Notes: generated from the letters alone by a model not told the origin. DNA of 64,000 nt from Bacteroidota bacterium (GCA_016699695.1 CP065006.1:1240001-1304000); one strand, 5' to 3'. Shown: positions 53,701 to 62,906, counted from the stretch's first letter. Translations and numbers: made by a program.

Positions 53701-54439
53701 AAAACGGATTCAGCAGGAATTGGTGAAATCGGAACAGGAGTTACGCGAAATGAACGATGAAAAATCGCGTTACCTGTCGATACTTGCCCACGATTTAAGA
53801 GGTCTGGTAGGTAGCTTTCACGCTTATTCGAATTTGTTGCAAACCCATTTCGACGAGTTTTCGGAGGAGGATCTCAGAGAACAGATAACTTTGCTCACAA
53901 AGGCATCAGGCGATTCACTGTCCTTACTCGACAATCTTCTTGCCTGGGGTAAATCTACCCAGGGCCGGTTGATTCTTGACTATGAGAAAATCAACCTTAG
54001 GGAGCAAACATCCCTGGTTACCAATTTACTTACTGAACTTGCCAGCAACAAAAAATTACAACTGCTCAATACTACACCTAATAGCCTCATTGTTAATACA
54101 GACGCAAACATTTTACAAACCATTTTGCGTAACCTTATTAACAATGCGATAAAATTTACCCCCGAAGGTGGCACCATAACCGTTTCTGCCGAAAAACTGA
54201 CCGACAATAGCATTGAAGTTTCGGTAAGCGATACAGGCATTGGCATGGCGGCTGAAATCCTCCAGAAACTCTTTAAACTGGGCGAAAAAGTAGTGCGCGA
54301 AGGCACAAACCATGAACAGGGAACAGGTCTTGGTCTGATTATATGCAAAGAAATGATAAAAAGACTTGGAGGATCCATTCAGGTAGAAAGCACTGTTGGC
54401 AAAGGCACACGTTTTTACTTCAACCTGCCAGCCAGATGA
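50795..54439 (+). CDS. Multi-PAS sensor histidine kinase
   Basis: A 1214-aa cytoplasmic kinase with no signal peptide or membrane helix. After a helical N-terminus come seven PAS-type modules (about residues 95-205, 212-330, 335-450, 458-585, 590-710, 718-850, 855-975). The first and third are close copies (LPEPLKSIWKERYDRALKGE against VPEPLYSTWKERYEKVLRGE). The sixth carries four Cys (KCINTL, HCGKGEMCSQC), possibly metal-binding. Then a HisKA helix (SILAHDLRGLVGSFHAYS, His999) and an HATPase domain (LINNAIKFTPEGGTI, DTGIGM, GTGLGL) follow. No response regulator lies next to it. Confidence 0.92.
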   Translation: MYKMVSWQKSQQLSAKMDSKKALHINQSTAKIFAALKLDIESVLVKSDDEAYNSILSKVAQLEEVCKTIFSESKSADDLQKLLKTIADLENAQINLRAQIDNTLFRIWSVDENYQVLTINKNFAQDFKNAFGVHLKEGVSIIISLPEPLKSIWKERYDRALKGEQFSIIDHFTIRNIPSYLETSFTPICLNKKVIGVSCFSRDITKQKETELQFKSLAELSPNPISIMNGEGFLFVNQAWTELSGYSEEEALKGNMNLLLPPKLAEEFGNGAKEFLAAKKTNIHKTYQFFNKAGGEIWVNVASTCIDFNHQPAILSVSTDVTELVKLQLELNKSKANLLGIIENTRARIWSIDNNLCIVALNSNFRNDFKTAFKVNLEPGTSALEGVPEPLYSTWKERYEKVLRGETIQFIEEFHFEGVPQFVEVALSPIWYTQELMGASCYSRDISEQKNAEIALRHSEQRYKSLIENLPSTAYRCAFDEKFTMEFISDEIEVLTGYPASDFLQNHKRTFSSIIHREDYQKVVSAIEQAIKRKTSYRIEYRIIDKDGIVKWVHERGRGMVNEQGEVLHLDGVINDITARKQAEADLRESEQEYRSIFNSMSDLFVRTDLKGNIIIVSPSVADILGYLPEEIVGTPITELYQQANDRHILVEKLMKNDVVREFETTFISKTGEERVASINAKILKNEQGEAIGLEGIARDITYRKMAQRALEDRTRELDSIFENTPVILILIDTNGNVLNINKAGTKTQGYDKTHFTRLLAGEAVKCINTLRSKTHCGKGEMCSQCLIRKTILKTIETRQNQDQVEGIISIPFHNQLYERSYLISTTYLETESTKRVLISLDDITEMRKAEEEIRQLSAAVNQSTATIVITNKAGDIEYVNPQFEKTTGYKAAEVIGKNPRVLKSNYTAPNAYHDLWETILMGETWQGEFLNVKKNKTEYWENAIISPITNSAGEITHFVAIKEDITERKRIQQELVKSEQELREMNDEKSRYLSILAHDLRGLVGSFHAYSNLLQTHFDEFSEEDLREQITLLTKASGDSLSLLDNLLAWGKSTQGRLILDYEKINLREQTSLVTNLLTELASNKKLQLLNTTPNSLIVNTDANILQTILRNLINNAIKFTPEGGTITVSAEKLTDNSIEVSVSDTGIGMAAEILQKLFKLGEKVVREGTNHEQGTGLGLIICKEMIKRLGGSIQVESTVGKGTRFYFNLPAR

Positions 54440-54501
54440 CAATAGCTCTGCATTAATGATTTTACTTTTAACCTGCTAATTTCTTCAGATTGACTTATTG
54501 C

Positions 54502-55722
54502 TTAACGGGCATTTATTTCTGCAATTTTTAGTATCACCTCTACCGCCTTTTGCATCGATTTAACCGGAACAAATTCGAAGCGGCTATGAAAATTATGCCC
54601 CCCGGCAAAAATATTCGGGCAAGGTAAGCCCATGTACGACAAACGCGAGCCATCGGTACCGCCCCTGATGGGTTTAATGTCGGGCAAAACACCTGCTTCT
54701 TTCATGGCGCTTTGTGCCAGCTGCACAATGTGCATAACCGGTTCAATCTTTTCGCGCATGTTATAATACTGGTCAACCAATATCAGCTTCACGGTTCCTG
54801 AACCATACTTCAGATTGATATGGTCGACCACCTTGATTAATAAGTCTTTTTTCTGATCGAATTTTTGTTTGTCGTGGTCACGTATAATAAAGCTCATTTT
54901 CGAATAATCTACCGTGCCCGAAAATTCTACCAGATGGTAAAAACCTTCGTATCCGTCGGTGTACTCAGGACGCTCGTTAAAAGGAAGCATTTGGTTCAGC
55001 TCCATTGCAATGCGCATTGAGTTTTTCATCTTGTTTTTCGCCGTTCCGGGATGCACATTAAGCCCCTGAATGGTTACTTTGGCACTGGCAGCGTTGAAGT
55101 TCTCAAACTCAAGCTCACCAATGGGCCCACCATCGAGGGTATAGGCAAAATCGGCACCGAATTTTTTTACATCAAACTTATCGGCCCCTCTTCCGACTTC
55201 TTCATCTGGGGTAAAACCTACCCTTATTTTCCCATGCTTGATATCCGGATTTTTTATGAGTAATTCCATGGCTGTTACTATTTCGGCTATACCCGCCTTA
55301 TCGTCTGCCCCTAAAAGAGTAGTGCCATCGGTGCAAATAATTTCATGATTAAGGTACCTGGCCAATTGCGGAAAATCGTTGGCATTCAGAAAAATCTTTT
55401 CCTTTTTATTCAGTTCAATGGGCTTTCCCACGTATTTTACTACCTGTGGGTTGACATTTTTTGCAGTAAAATCCGGACTGGTATCGACATGGGAAATAAA
55501 ACCTATGGTGGGGACTACCTTATCTGTATTGGCTGGAAGAGTGGCCATGAGGTAGCCGTTCGAATCTAGTTCAACATCCTGCATACCAATACTTTTCAGC
55601 TCTTCTGCCAACATCTGTTGAAACTCCATTTGCGAGGGAGTACTCGGATAAGTCTTGTTCTCTTCGTTCGAAGTGGTTTCTATTTTTACATATTTAAGAA
55701 AGCGTTCAACCAGGTTTTCCAT
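54502..55722 (-). CDS. pepT: Peptidase T (tripeptide aminopeptidase)
   Basis: An M20 dizinc aminopeptidase that removes the N-terminal residue from tripeptides in the cytoplasm. It is full length (406 aa). Zinc ligands are seen as HVDTSPD (His/Asp), TTLLGADDKAGIAEI (Asp), TPDEEVGRGADKFD (Glu) and the C-terminal FAGGHNFHSRFEFVP (His). The GGTDGSRLSYMGLPCPN segment is typical. The start is shared with a divergent region of 63 bases before lplA. No regulatory site was evident. Confidence 0.96.
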   Translation of the reverse strand: MENLVERFLKYVKIETTSNEENKTYPSTPSQMEFQQMLAEELKSIGMQDVELDSNGYLMATLPANTDKVVPTIGFISHVDTSPDFTAKNVNPQVVKYVGKPIELNKKEKIFLNANDFPQLARYLNHEIICTDGTTLLGADDKAGIAEIVTAMELLIKNPDIKHGKIRVGFTPDEEVGRGADKFDVKKFGADFAYTLDGGPIGELEFENFNAASAKVTIQGLNVHPGTAKNKMKNSMRIAMELNQMLPFNERPEYTDGYEGFYHLVEFSGTVDYSKMSFIIRDHDKQKFDQKKDLLIKVVDHINLKYGSGTVKLILVDQYYNMREKIEPVMHIVQLAQSAMKEAGVLPDIKPIRGGTDGSRLSYMGLPCPNIFAGGHNFHSRFEFVPVKSMQKAVEVILKIAEINAR

Positions 55723-55785
55723 ATCTTAGTTATTGATTTCTTTTTGACGGTGGAAAATACAAATTAATTTAATACCTGCCATGAT

Positions 55786-56751
55786 ATGATTGGTATTCTG
55801 AGCAATTCTTTCGATCCCACTTTCAACCTTGCCACCGAAGAATATTTGTTAAAGAATCGTACCGACGATTTTTTTCTCCTTTGGCGCTCTGAACCTACAG
55901 TGATTGTCGGTAAACACCAGAATGCACTTGCCGAGATCAATTATACCTATTTACGCGAAAGAGGTATTCAACTTGCACGACGGCTCACAGGGGGTGGCAC
56001 TGTGGTGCACGATTTACAAAACCTGAACTTCACTTACATCTGCAATACCCAGGAGGGTAAGCACATCGACTTTAAACGATACATCGAGCCAATTATCGGC
56101 TTCCTTAAAAGTCTGGGGCTTGATGCCCACATCGGAAAAACCAACGATATCAGACTGGGCGAATTAAAAATATCGGGCAATGCCGAACATGTGTATAAAA
56201 ACAGAACCCTGCATCATGGCACATTACTTTTTAATTCCGACCTGAACCAGCTTCGCAGGGCAATTCAAACAAGTCCGGGTCGCTATACCGACAAGGCTGT
56301 GCAATCGAACCGGGCCAGCGTAACCAATATCGCAATGCATCTTAAAAACAAAATAAGTGTGGAAGATTTTACCTCTTCACTCTTTAAATACCTTTCCGAA
56401 TTGCATCAGGCTCAAACTGGCTCCTTAGCCCAGGATGATATTCGAATCATTACAAAACTTGCACAGGAAAAATACCGGAGTCCTCATTGGATTTGGTCCT
56501 ATTCACCCAAATATACCTTTCAGCATTCTCTTGATTTAAACGGTACAATTTGGAATATAAACCTTTTGGTCGAATCCGGAATTATTTCCGCATCGGGCAT
56601 AGAAAACCATATTTTAGATAGCCATTGGCATGGAATTCTAAATGGATGTTTGCACCGTTACGAAGAGCTTGATCAGAAATTGTCGGAATATTTTGAACTA
56701 AAAGAAGTCTTTGGTTCCAAATGGAATCAATTCGTAGAAGCCTTTTTCTGA
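55786..56751 (+). CDS. lplA: Lipoate--protein ligase
   Basis: Activates free lipoate (or octanoate) with ATP and attaches it to lipoyl domains. The 321-aa protein has the LplA-type N-terminal half (LLWRSEPTVIVGKHQNALAE, then ARRLTGGGTVVHDLQNLNFTY, which is the ligand loop) and KISGNAEHVYKNRTLHHGTLLF. The C-terminal accessory domain (about 240-321) is also present. It is the salvage partner of the de novo genes lipA and lipB that follow, so the cell can both scavenge and make lipoate. It is separated from lipA by 234 bases, so probably not in the same transcript. Confidence 0.93.
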   Translation: MIGILSNSFDPTFNLATEEYLLKNRTDDFFLLWRSEPTVIVGKHQNALAEINYTYLRERGIQLARRLTGGGTVVHDLQNLNFTYICNTQEGKHIDFKRYIEPIIGFLKSLGLDAHIGKTNDIRLGELKISGNAEHVYKNRTLHHGTLLFNSDLNQLRRAIQTSPGRYTDKAVQSNRASVTNIAMHLKNKISVEDFTSSLFKYLSELHQAQTGSLAQDDIRIITKLAQEKYRSPHWIWSYSPKYTFQHSLDLNGTIWNINLLVESGIISASGIENHILDSHWHGILNGCLHRYEELDQKLSEYFELKEVFGSKWNQFVEAFF

Positions 56752-56868
56752 TTGGTTTCTTATTCACATAACCTTGTTCGGAAACACAAAAAGGCAAAAG
56801 AAAATGATTGTTTCTAATTAAATACACCGACAAACATTTTTATCATATCGTGGTTAATGGGTAAACAC

Positions 56869-56876
56869 TATTTTTG
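56869..56876 (+). promoter_or_regulatory. Possible -7 box upstream of lipA
   Basis: TATTTTTG is a full match to TAnnTTTG, about 110 bases before lipA. There is no TTTG at 19-base distance, so the match is only partial. Confidence 0.35.
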
Positions 56877-56985
56877 CAGCTAAGTAAAAGAGAAAATAAT
56901 ATCCATGACAATTCGGTTGAGTGTGATAGAACCTAATTTTATTCTTGGATGTTTTCTCTGATCTAAAAAATTAAATTTTATACAA

Positions 56986-57849
56986 ATGAAAGTTGGGGAC
57001 GAAACCATACACCGCCTGCCACGCTGGATGAAGGTACCATTGCCAAAAGGGCAAAATTATTCAAGGGTAAAAAATCTGGTGGCAAACCAGAAGCTCAATA
57101 CCATCTGCGTGAGCGGAAACTGCCCAAACAAAGGCGAATGCTGGAGTGCCGGCACAGCCACCTTTATGATATTGGGCGAAAAATGCACCCGCAATTGCAA
57201 GTTTTGCCAGGTGCATACTCAAAAACCCGATGCGGTAGACCTTGAAGAACCCAGGCGGTTGGCAGAAACTATCAGGAGTCTGGCACTTAAACATGTAGTG
57301 ATAACCTCTGTGGCCCGCGATGAGCTGCACGATGGTGGCGCTGCCTTCTGGGCCGAATGCATACGCACTGTGAAATCCCTGAACCCAACTACGACCATGG
57401 AGGTGTTAATACCCGACTTCCGCAGAGGAAATGGGGCCAACGACCTGATTATTCAAGAGAGGCCTGAAGTGATTTCGCACAACCTCGAAACAGTGGAACG
57501 CTTAACTCCCGAAGTACGCTCCATGGCTCGCTACGAACACAGTCTTGAACTGCTCCGGTATATAGCGGCATCTGGATTGGTAGCGAAAACGGGTATCATG
57601 CTCGGACTTGGCGAGACCTATGATGAGGTAATAACCACCATGGGCGATGCACGGGCTGCAGGAGTGCATGTTTTCACACTTGGACAGTACCTCAGACCAT
57701 CGCCGCAGCATTATCCGGTGAAAGAATATGTGAATCCGGAAGTCTTTCTTAGGTTAAAAGACGAAGGTTTGTCAATGGGCTTTTCGCACGTAGAAAGTGG
57801 GCCCCAAGTGCGTTCTTCGTACCATGCCGAGAGACATGTCACTATCTGA
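56986..57849 (+). CDS. lipA: Lipoyl synthase
   Basis: A radical-SAM enzyme that inserts two sulfurs into octanoyl groups on lipoyl domains. It is of normal length (287 aa). The two [4Fe-4S] sites are visible: the auxiliary cluster ligands in CVSGNCPNKGEC and the radical-SAM ligands in CTRNCKFC. The substrate segments RSMARYEHSLELLRYI, KTGIMLGLGETYDEV and TLGQYLRPSPQHYPVKEYV are typical, as is the C-terminal GPQVRSSYHAERH (Ser ligand). It is followed by lipB after 29 bases, so both are likely co-transcribed. Confidence 0.97.
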   Translation: MKVGDETIHRLPRWMKVPLPKGQNYSRVKNLVANQKLNTICVSGNCPNKGECWSAGTATFMILGEKCTRNCKFCQVHTQKPDAVDLEEPRRLAETIRSLALKHVVITSVARDELHDGGAAFWAECIRTVKSLNPTTTMEVLIPDFRRGNGANDLIIQERPEVISHNLETVERLTPEVRSMARYEHSLELLRYIAASGLVAKTGIMLGLGETYDEVITTMGDARAAGVHVFTLGQYLRPSPQHYPVKEYVNPEVFLRLKDEGLSMGFSHVESGPQVRSSYHAERHVTI

Positions 57850-57878
57850 TGTCTTAATCTCCGTAAACCTAAAAGAAC

Positions 57879-58559
57879 ATGAACTATACCGCACAATACC
57901 TCGATTTTGGACTTATCGAATACAAAGAAGCCTGGAACAGGCAGGAGGTGTTGAACCAGCAAATAAGAGACCATAAAGATGCACAGACTAACGAACCGGG
58001 AAAACTTATTTTCTGCGAACATCCGCATGTGTTCACCATGGGAAAAAGTGGCCAGCAAAATAACCTGCTCATCAATGACGAATTTCTCAAACGAATCGAT
58101 GCAAGCTATTACCAGAGTAACCGGGGAGGCGATATTACTTACCATGGTCCCGGCCAGATTGTGGGATACCCCATTTTCGACCTCGAAGCTTTGAATATGG
58201 GTGTGAAAGAATACATTCATAAATTGGAACAAGCCATCATCAATACTCTCGCTCAATACTCTATTGTTGCAACCCAGCTCGAAGGTGCTACTGGTGTTTG
58301 GTTAGAAACAGCTACCCCCAGGGTAAGAAAAATCTGTGCCATCGGTGTAAAGATTAGCAAAGCCGTTACCATGCATGGTTTTGCCCTTAATGTAAATACC
58401 AACCTAAACTATTTCAGCTACATTAACCCTTGTGGCTTTATCGATAAAGGAGTTACTTCCATGGAGAAAGAAATTGGCAAAAAGCCCGATTTCGAAGAAG
58501 TAAAGCAAAGGCTAAAAGAAGAAATCGTAAAAGTGTTTCATCTCTCCATGCAGAACTAG
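57879..58559 (+). CDS. lipB: Lipoyl(octanoyl) transferase
   Basis: Transfers octanoate from acyl carrier protein to lipoyl domains, the step before LipA. The 226-aa protein has the acyl-pocket motif RGGDITYHGPGQIVGYPIFD and the catalytic pair Lys (CAIGVKIS) and Cys (NPCGFIDKGVTSM). Its neighbour lipA is 29 bases upstream. The pair forms the de novo route; lplA upstream forms salvage. Confidence 0.96.
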   Translation: MNYTAQYLDFGLIEYKEAWNRQEVLNQQIRDHKDAQTNEPGKLIFCEHPHVFTMGKSGQQNNLLINDEFLKRIDASYYQSNRGGDITYHGPGQIVGYPIFDLEALNMGVKEYIHKLEQAIINTLAQYSIVATQLEGATGVWLETATPRVRKICAIGVKISKAVTMHGFALNVNTNLNYFSYINPCGFIDKGVTSMEKEIGKKPDFEEVKQRLKEEIVKVFHLSMQN

Positions 58560-58696
58560 GCTTCGTGCACAACATCCTACAACCTTTGTAAAGCATTGTC
58601 TTGCATACAAGCTGTAAACCACAGTAAAGGTGAAAAAACACATGCAAAGTTTTTAACACAGCCCAAATAAAATTACCTTCCTGGCTGTAATTTTTA

Positions 58697-58704
58697 TACT
58701 TTTG
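58697..58704 (+). promoter_or_regulatory. Possible -7 box upstream of recJ
   Basis: TACTTTTG matches TAnnTTTG about 68 bases before the recJ start. No clear TTTG box is found upstream, so the assignment is weak. Confidence 0.4.
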
Positions 58705-58772
58705 TGCCACTTACACATGCATGGATGAAACGATAGCCACATTATCAGTTTTTGAGCCGGGCTTAAGATACA

Positions 58773-60485
58773 ATGGAAAAATACTGGAAAATAAAAGAGA
58801 GCGGAAACTCAGAGCTGATTGAAAAACTTGCTGGTGAACTCAACATTAATCCTGTTCTTGCTAATCTGCTCGTACAACGCAATATTACGTCCTTCGATCA
58901 GGCCAAAGAGTTCTTCAGGCCTAGTCTCGATTGTCTGCACGATCCGTTTTTAATGAAAGACATGGAGCTGGCAGTGGCCAGATTAGAGGAAGCCATCGAA
59001 AAAAAACAGCATATTCTGGTTTATGGCGATTACGATGTAGACGGCACTACCTCTGTATCTTTGGTCTATTCCTTCCTTCGTAAGCATTACAACAACCTCG
59101 ACTATTACATACCAAACCGTTACAACGAAGGTTATGGAATATCCTATGCCGGTATCGATTATGCAGCAGCGCACAACATAGATCTGATCATTGCCCTCGA
59201 TTGTGGAATCAAAGCTGTAGAAAAGATTGGCTATGCCACCCAAAAAGGAATTGATTTTATTGTCTGCGATCACCATACCCCAGGTGAGATATTGCCAAAA
59301 GCGGTGGCGGTGCTCGACCCAAAACGAAGCGATTGTCCTTATCCCTTTAAGGAACTTTCGGGTTGCGGGGTAGGTTTTAAATTAATGCATGCCTTTTCTC
59401 TAAAAAACAACATTCCCTTCGAGAACTTACTGGAACATATCGACCTGGTAGCAGTAAGTATTGCTTCCGACATTGTTCCCATTGTTGGGGAGAACCGTGT
59501 ACTTACTTATTTCGGGTTGAAAAAACTCGAAGAAAACCCCGGTATCGGCTTACGAGCTATCAAAACTAAGTCAGGTATTCCTGATAAAGCAATTACCATT
59601 GAAGATGTGGTGTTCAAAATTGGTCCCCGCATCAATGCTGCCGGACGCATGGAGTCTGGCAAACAGGCTGTAGATTTACTCATTTCGGCCAATGAGAAAG
59701 AAGCCATTGTGCTTTGCGATAAGCTGGATGCCCACAACGACGAACGCAGGAATATCGATAAGATAATTACCGAAGAGGCCATGCTTGAGATTGTCCAGCA
59801 AAGCCATAAATACAAATACAGCACCTTATTATATAACCCCGGATGGCACAAAGGAGTGGTAGGTATTGTAGCTTCGCGCCTGATCGAAACCTATTACCGG
59901 CCTACCATAGTACTCACCCAATCCAACGGCTTTGCTACCGGTTCGGCACGAAGTGTGAACGGCTTTGACCTTTACGAGGCCATCAACGACTGTGCAGACT
60001 TGCTGGAAAGCTTCGGAGGGCATATGTATGCTGCAGGCCTTACGATGAAACCTGAAAATGTTCAGAAATTCAAAGACCGGTTCGAAAAAGTGGTAAATGA
60101 ACGCATTACCCCCGACCAGTTGATACCCCAGGTTGAGATAGATGCCGAGCTTAATTTTGCCGATATCGACGATAAATTCTTTCGTATCCTGAAACAGTTC
60201 GCCCCCTTTGGTCCGGGAAATATGAACCCTGTTTTCTTTGCCGAAAATGTAGTGGACAATGGCGATGGCCGACCTGTTGGGCCAGGAAGCGACCACCTGA
60301 AACTGAACCTTCTGCAAGAATCGAATCCTTTCCGACCCCTGCCTGCCATTGCCTTTGGGCAGGGTAAAAAGTTTGCTAAAATGAAAAATGGTAAGGCCTT
60401 CGACATTGCTTACACGCTTACGGAAAATAATTTCCGCGGAATCACCAACCTTCAGTTGAATGTAAAAGACATTAAGATTGACTAA
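58773..60485 (+). CDS. recJ: Single-strand-specific exonuclease RecJ
   Basis: A 5'-3' single-strand DNA exonuclease of the DHH superfamily (570 aa, normal length). The metal-binding motifs are VYGDYDVDGTTS (motif I), LDCGIK, and VCDHHTPGE (DHH motif). The C-terminal DHHA1/OB region includes GWHKGVVGIVASRL and SFGGHMYAAGLT. It works with RecQ or MutS in repair. It is separate from lipB by 213 bases. Confidence 0.95.
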   Translation: MEKYWKIKESGNSELIEKLAGELNINPVLANLLVQRNITSFDQAKEFFRPSLDCLHDPFLMKDMELAVARLEEAIEKKQHILVYGDYDVDGTTSVSLVYSFLRKHYNNLDYYIPNRYNEGYGISYAGIDYAAAHNIDLIIALDCGIKAVEKIGYATQKGIDFIVCDHHTPGEILPKAVAVLDPKRSDCPYPFKELSGCGVGFKLMHAFSLKNNIPFENLLEHIDLVAVSIASDIVPIVGENRVLTYFGLKKLEENPGIGLRAIKTKSGIPDKAITIEDVVFKIGPRINAAGRMESGKQAVDLLISANEKEAIVLCDKLDAHNDERRNIDKIITEEAMLEIVQQSHKYKYSTLLYNPGWHKGVVGIVASRLIETYYRPTIVLTQSNGFATGSARSVNGFDLYEAINDCADLLESFGGHMYAAGLTMKPENVQKFKDRFEKVVNERITPDQLIPQVEIDAELNFADIDDKFFRILKQFAPFGPGNMNPVFFAENVVDNGDGRPVGPGSDHLKLNLLQESNPFRPLPAIAFGQGKKFAKMKNGKAFDIAYTLTENNFRGITNLQLNVKDIKID

Positions 60486-60583
60486 AAGTCGGGTAACAGT
60501 CTTTAAGTTTGATTCATTGGTTGCTTTTTACAAGCTTGCTTTCAGGCTTATGGCTACCATCATACCTTATTATTGCTTTCTAA

Positions 60584-61810
60584 ATGAAAAATAGCCCCAT
60601 ACTAAAGCTCACACTCTTGCTTTCGGCCATGATGACCATGATGGCCGGTGCCGTAGTAGCTCCCTCATTGCCCCAAATTAACCAGGTGTTTGCACATACG
60701 CCGCATGCAGCTCTGCTCACGAGACTTGTAATCACACTTCCTGCTTTGTTTATAGCTGTTTTTTCACCCTTTATTGGCCGATTGATCGATCGAAGGGGAC
60801 GAAAACTTTGGTTGTTGGCTTCCCTTGTTATCTATGCCATTAGCGGCACATCGGCCTTTTTTATGCATAGCCTCTTTCATATCCTAATCGGAAGGGCAGT
60901 TTTGGGCATTGCCGTAGCAGGCATTATGACCATCAGCACAACACTGGTCGGAGATTATTTTATTGGTTCGGAACGTAGCCGGTTTATGGGTTTTCAGGGT
61001 GCCTTTATTAGTCTGGGAGGTGTGTTCTTTATTAGTCTTGCCGGAATTTTGGCAGATGTTAGCTGGAAAACACCCTTTTTGATTTACCTGTTTGCTGTGC
61101 CGGTTTTAGTAATGGCATCCCTGTATCTTTACGAGCCAACCCGGCACCAGCCAGAAGCTGCAGATAAATCGTCCAGAACCAGCACACCAGTTACTTCGGT
61201 AAATTCATGGCTTTTAGGGGTTATCTACCTCTCGCTTTTTCTTTCCATTGTTTGCTTCTACATGGTACCGGTTCAATTGCCTTTTATGCTCCACAAAATT
61301 GAGGGTGTCAGTAATTCCATGATTGGTTATGCAATAAGTGTATCCACCCTGTTCTCTGCAATGGTATCCATCAACTACCATTTTATCAGGCGTTTTCTTT
61401 CATTCCCATTAGTTCTGCTTTTTGCCTTTACCCTAATGGGTTTGGGATACTATTCCATAGCACAGAGTACAAGTTATTTTCACTATTTATTTTCTCTTGC
61501 CATTAATGGACTTGGGGTAGGTTTGCTTTTACCTACAAGCAGTTTATGGATTTTAGAGATTGCCCCCATTGCAATGCGGGGCCGATTGGTAAGCGGAGTA
61601 TCAACCAGTATGTTTTTAGGAATGTTCTTTTCGCCCATACTAGTGCAGCCACTTGTTAACAATCCTTCGCTCGGGTTTAATGGTGCTTTTATCGCTGCTT
61701 CGATCTTGCTGTGCAGTATGGCTCTTCTGATTTATTTCGGACGAAAGGTGCTTCAGCACCACACACTTAAAGCATCCACACAACAACAGTTGCTGGAAGT
61801 TAAACAATAG
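60584..61810 (+). CDS. MFS transporter (DHA1-type)
   Basis: A 408-aa transporter with 12 predicted helices. The first cytoplasmic loop carries the MFS signature FIGRLIDRRGRKLWLL, and the equivalent after helix 8 is shorter. The N-terminus has GAVVAPSLPQI, typical of the drug/metabolite antiporters (DHA1). The pattern of short loops and a central polar linker (RHQPEAADKSSR) fits an efflux or uptake pump. The substrate cannot be predicted. It is convergent with the GH5 gene, 19 bases apart. Confidence 0.88.
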   Translation: MKNSPILKLTLLLSAMMTMMAGAVVAPSLPQINQVFAHTPHAALLTRLVITLPALFIAVFSPFIGRLIDRRGRKLWLLASLVIYAISGTSAFFMHSLFHILIGRAVLGIAVAGIMTISTTLVGDYFIGSERSRFMGFQGAFISLGGVFFISLAGILADVSWKTPFLIYLFAVPVLVMASLYLYEPTRHQPEAADKSSRTSTPVTSVNSWLLGVIYLSLFLSIVCFYMVPVQLPFMLHKIEGVSNSMIGYAISVSTLFSAMVSINYHFIRRFLSFPLVLLFAFTLMGLGYYSIAQSTSYFHYLFSLAINGLGVGLLLPTSSLWILEIAPIAMRGRLVSGVSTSMFLGMFFSPILVQPLVNNPSLGFNGAFIAASILLCSMALLIYFGRKVLQHHTLKASTQQQLLEVKQ

Positions 61811-61829
61811 CTTAATTAGCAGGATATCT

Positions 61830-62852
61830 TTACTTGCAGGAAGGCGGCACAAAAAGGTATTTTTCCACTACCATCATGGGGTGCTTTTCCACTCCATTTA
61901 CTGGTTCAAGCGACAAATTGTAGTCGCCCCACCAGGGTCCTCCTGCCCAATAAGTGGCAGGAATGCAATGCTGCTGAAGGTATTGAAGAAAATTTTCGAG
62001 AACAACCAGCCAGCGTACATCATCATGGGGTACTCCATACTCACCAATAAATCCCTTCAGATTATTGGCCTCGAGCCATTCGACAAAGGGTTTTACACGG
62101 TCAATGCCAATGGTGGCATAAGCACCTTCTTCGGTATAACTGCCATGGTATTTACCCGAATAGTCTTTGTCGAAATAAATATGGGCTTCGAACACTATTT
62201 TATTCGAGGGGTCTTTGAGGTACTTTAAGTTATTGCTGTGTTCCTTCCACCAGCGGGCAGAACTGAAATTATCGCCGGGTATGAGTATCACCGTTGTTTT
62301 ATCTACTGTTCGAATGGCATCGATGGTCTTTTGTGCAATAGCTGACCAGGGGTGTTCTTTCAGCATTTCGTAGGGCTCGTTCATTATTCCATAAGCCCAA
62401 ATGTTTTGATACGAAGAAAAAACAGTGGCAAGTTTCTTCCACACATCGGTATAAGCGGCAACTGGTAAAGAAGAAGAACCAATAAGAAAGCTGGTGCCAT
62501 TAATTTTTCTGCGACCATAATTGTGCATGTCGGGTATCACCAACATGTTGCGCTTGTCTGCCTCCCGTATAAATTCTTCCATGCGATTTAACTCAGTAGG
62601 GTCGAGTTGGCCATACAATTCGGGTTGAATACGCTCCCATTTAAATGGCAGCCGTATGAGCCTGAAACCCTTCGACTGGTAATAATCGAGCTGTTTTTCC
62701 GAGGGGTAGATATAATCTTTCCCGTAAACACCTGGTTGATTTGAACTAAACTCTGCACCGGCCAGGTTAATGCCATAAAAAAGCGTGTCGGTTTGCGCCT
62801 GCACAGTGAATGTGATGCAGGCTAACAAAGCAAGGATGAAATTAGGTCTCAT
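61830..62852 (-). CDS. Secreted GH5 glycosidase (cellulase family)
   Basis: An exported (beta/alpha)8 glycoside hydrolase, family 5. The start at 62852 begins a signal peptide (NFILALLACITFTVQAQ); the longer frame to 62900 adds a non-signal leader. Conserved elements are RLPFKWERIQPELYG near the N-terminus, VIPDMHNYGRR, the acid/base Glu in WAYGIMNEPYEM and the nucleophile Glu in FIGEYGVPHDD. No carbohydrate-binding module or type IX sorting tail follows, so the enzyme is probably periplasmic or released. Endo-beta-1,4-glucanase or mannanase activity is the family precedent. Confidence 0.9.
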   Translation of the reverse strand: MRPNFILALLACITFTVQAQTDTLFYGINLAGAEFSSNQPGVYGKDYIYPSEKQLDYYQSKGFRLIRLPFKWERIQPELYGQLDPTELNRMEEFIREADKRNMLVIPDMHNYGRRKINGTSFLIGSSSLPVAAYTDVWKKLATVFSSYQNIWAYGIMNEPYEMLKEHPWSAIAQKTIDAIRTVDKTTVILIPGDNFSSARWWKEHSNNLKYLKDPSNKIVFEAHIYFDKDYSGKYHGSYTEEGAYATIGIDRVKPFVEWLEANNLKGFIGEYGVPHDDVRWLVVLENFLQYLQQHCIPATYWAGGPWWGDYNLSLEPVNGVEKHPMMVVEKYLFVPPSCK

Positions 62853-62906
62853 TGAAAATCTTATTTCAGGTATTAAAGCTAATAATTTTGCGGAATCCAT
62901 TACCCA

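Noticed and set aside
57711..58256. 181-aa antisense frame over the end of lipA and the start of lipB
   Set aside because: The sense strand carries complete, motif-perfect lipA and lipB. The antisense frame has no recognisable feature.
59829..60317. 162-aa antisense frame within recJ
   Set aside because: It lies wholly inside a conserved recJ gene and has no start signal or domain of its own.
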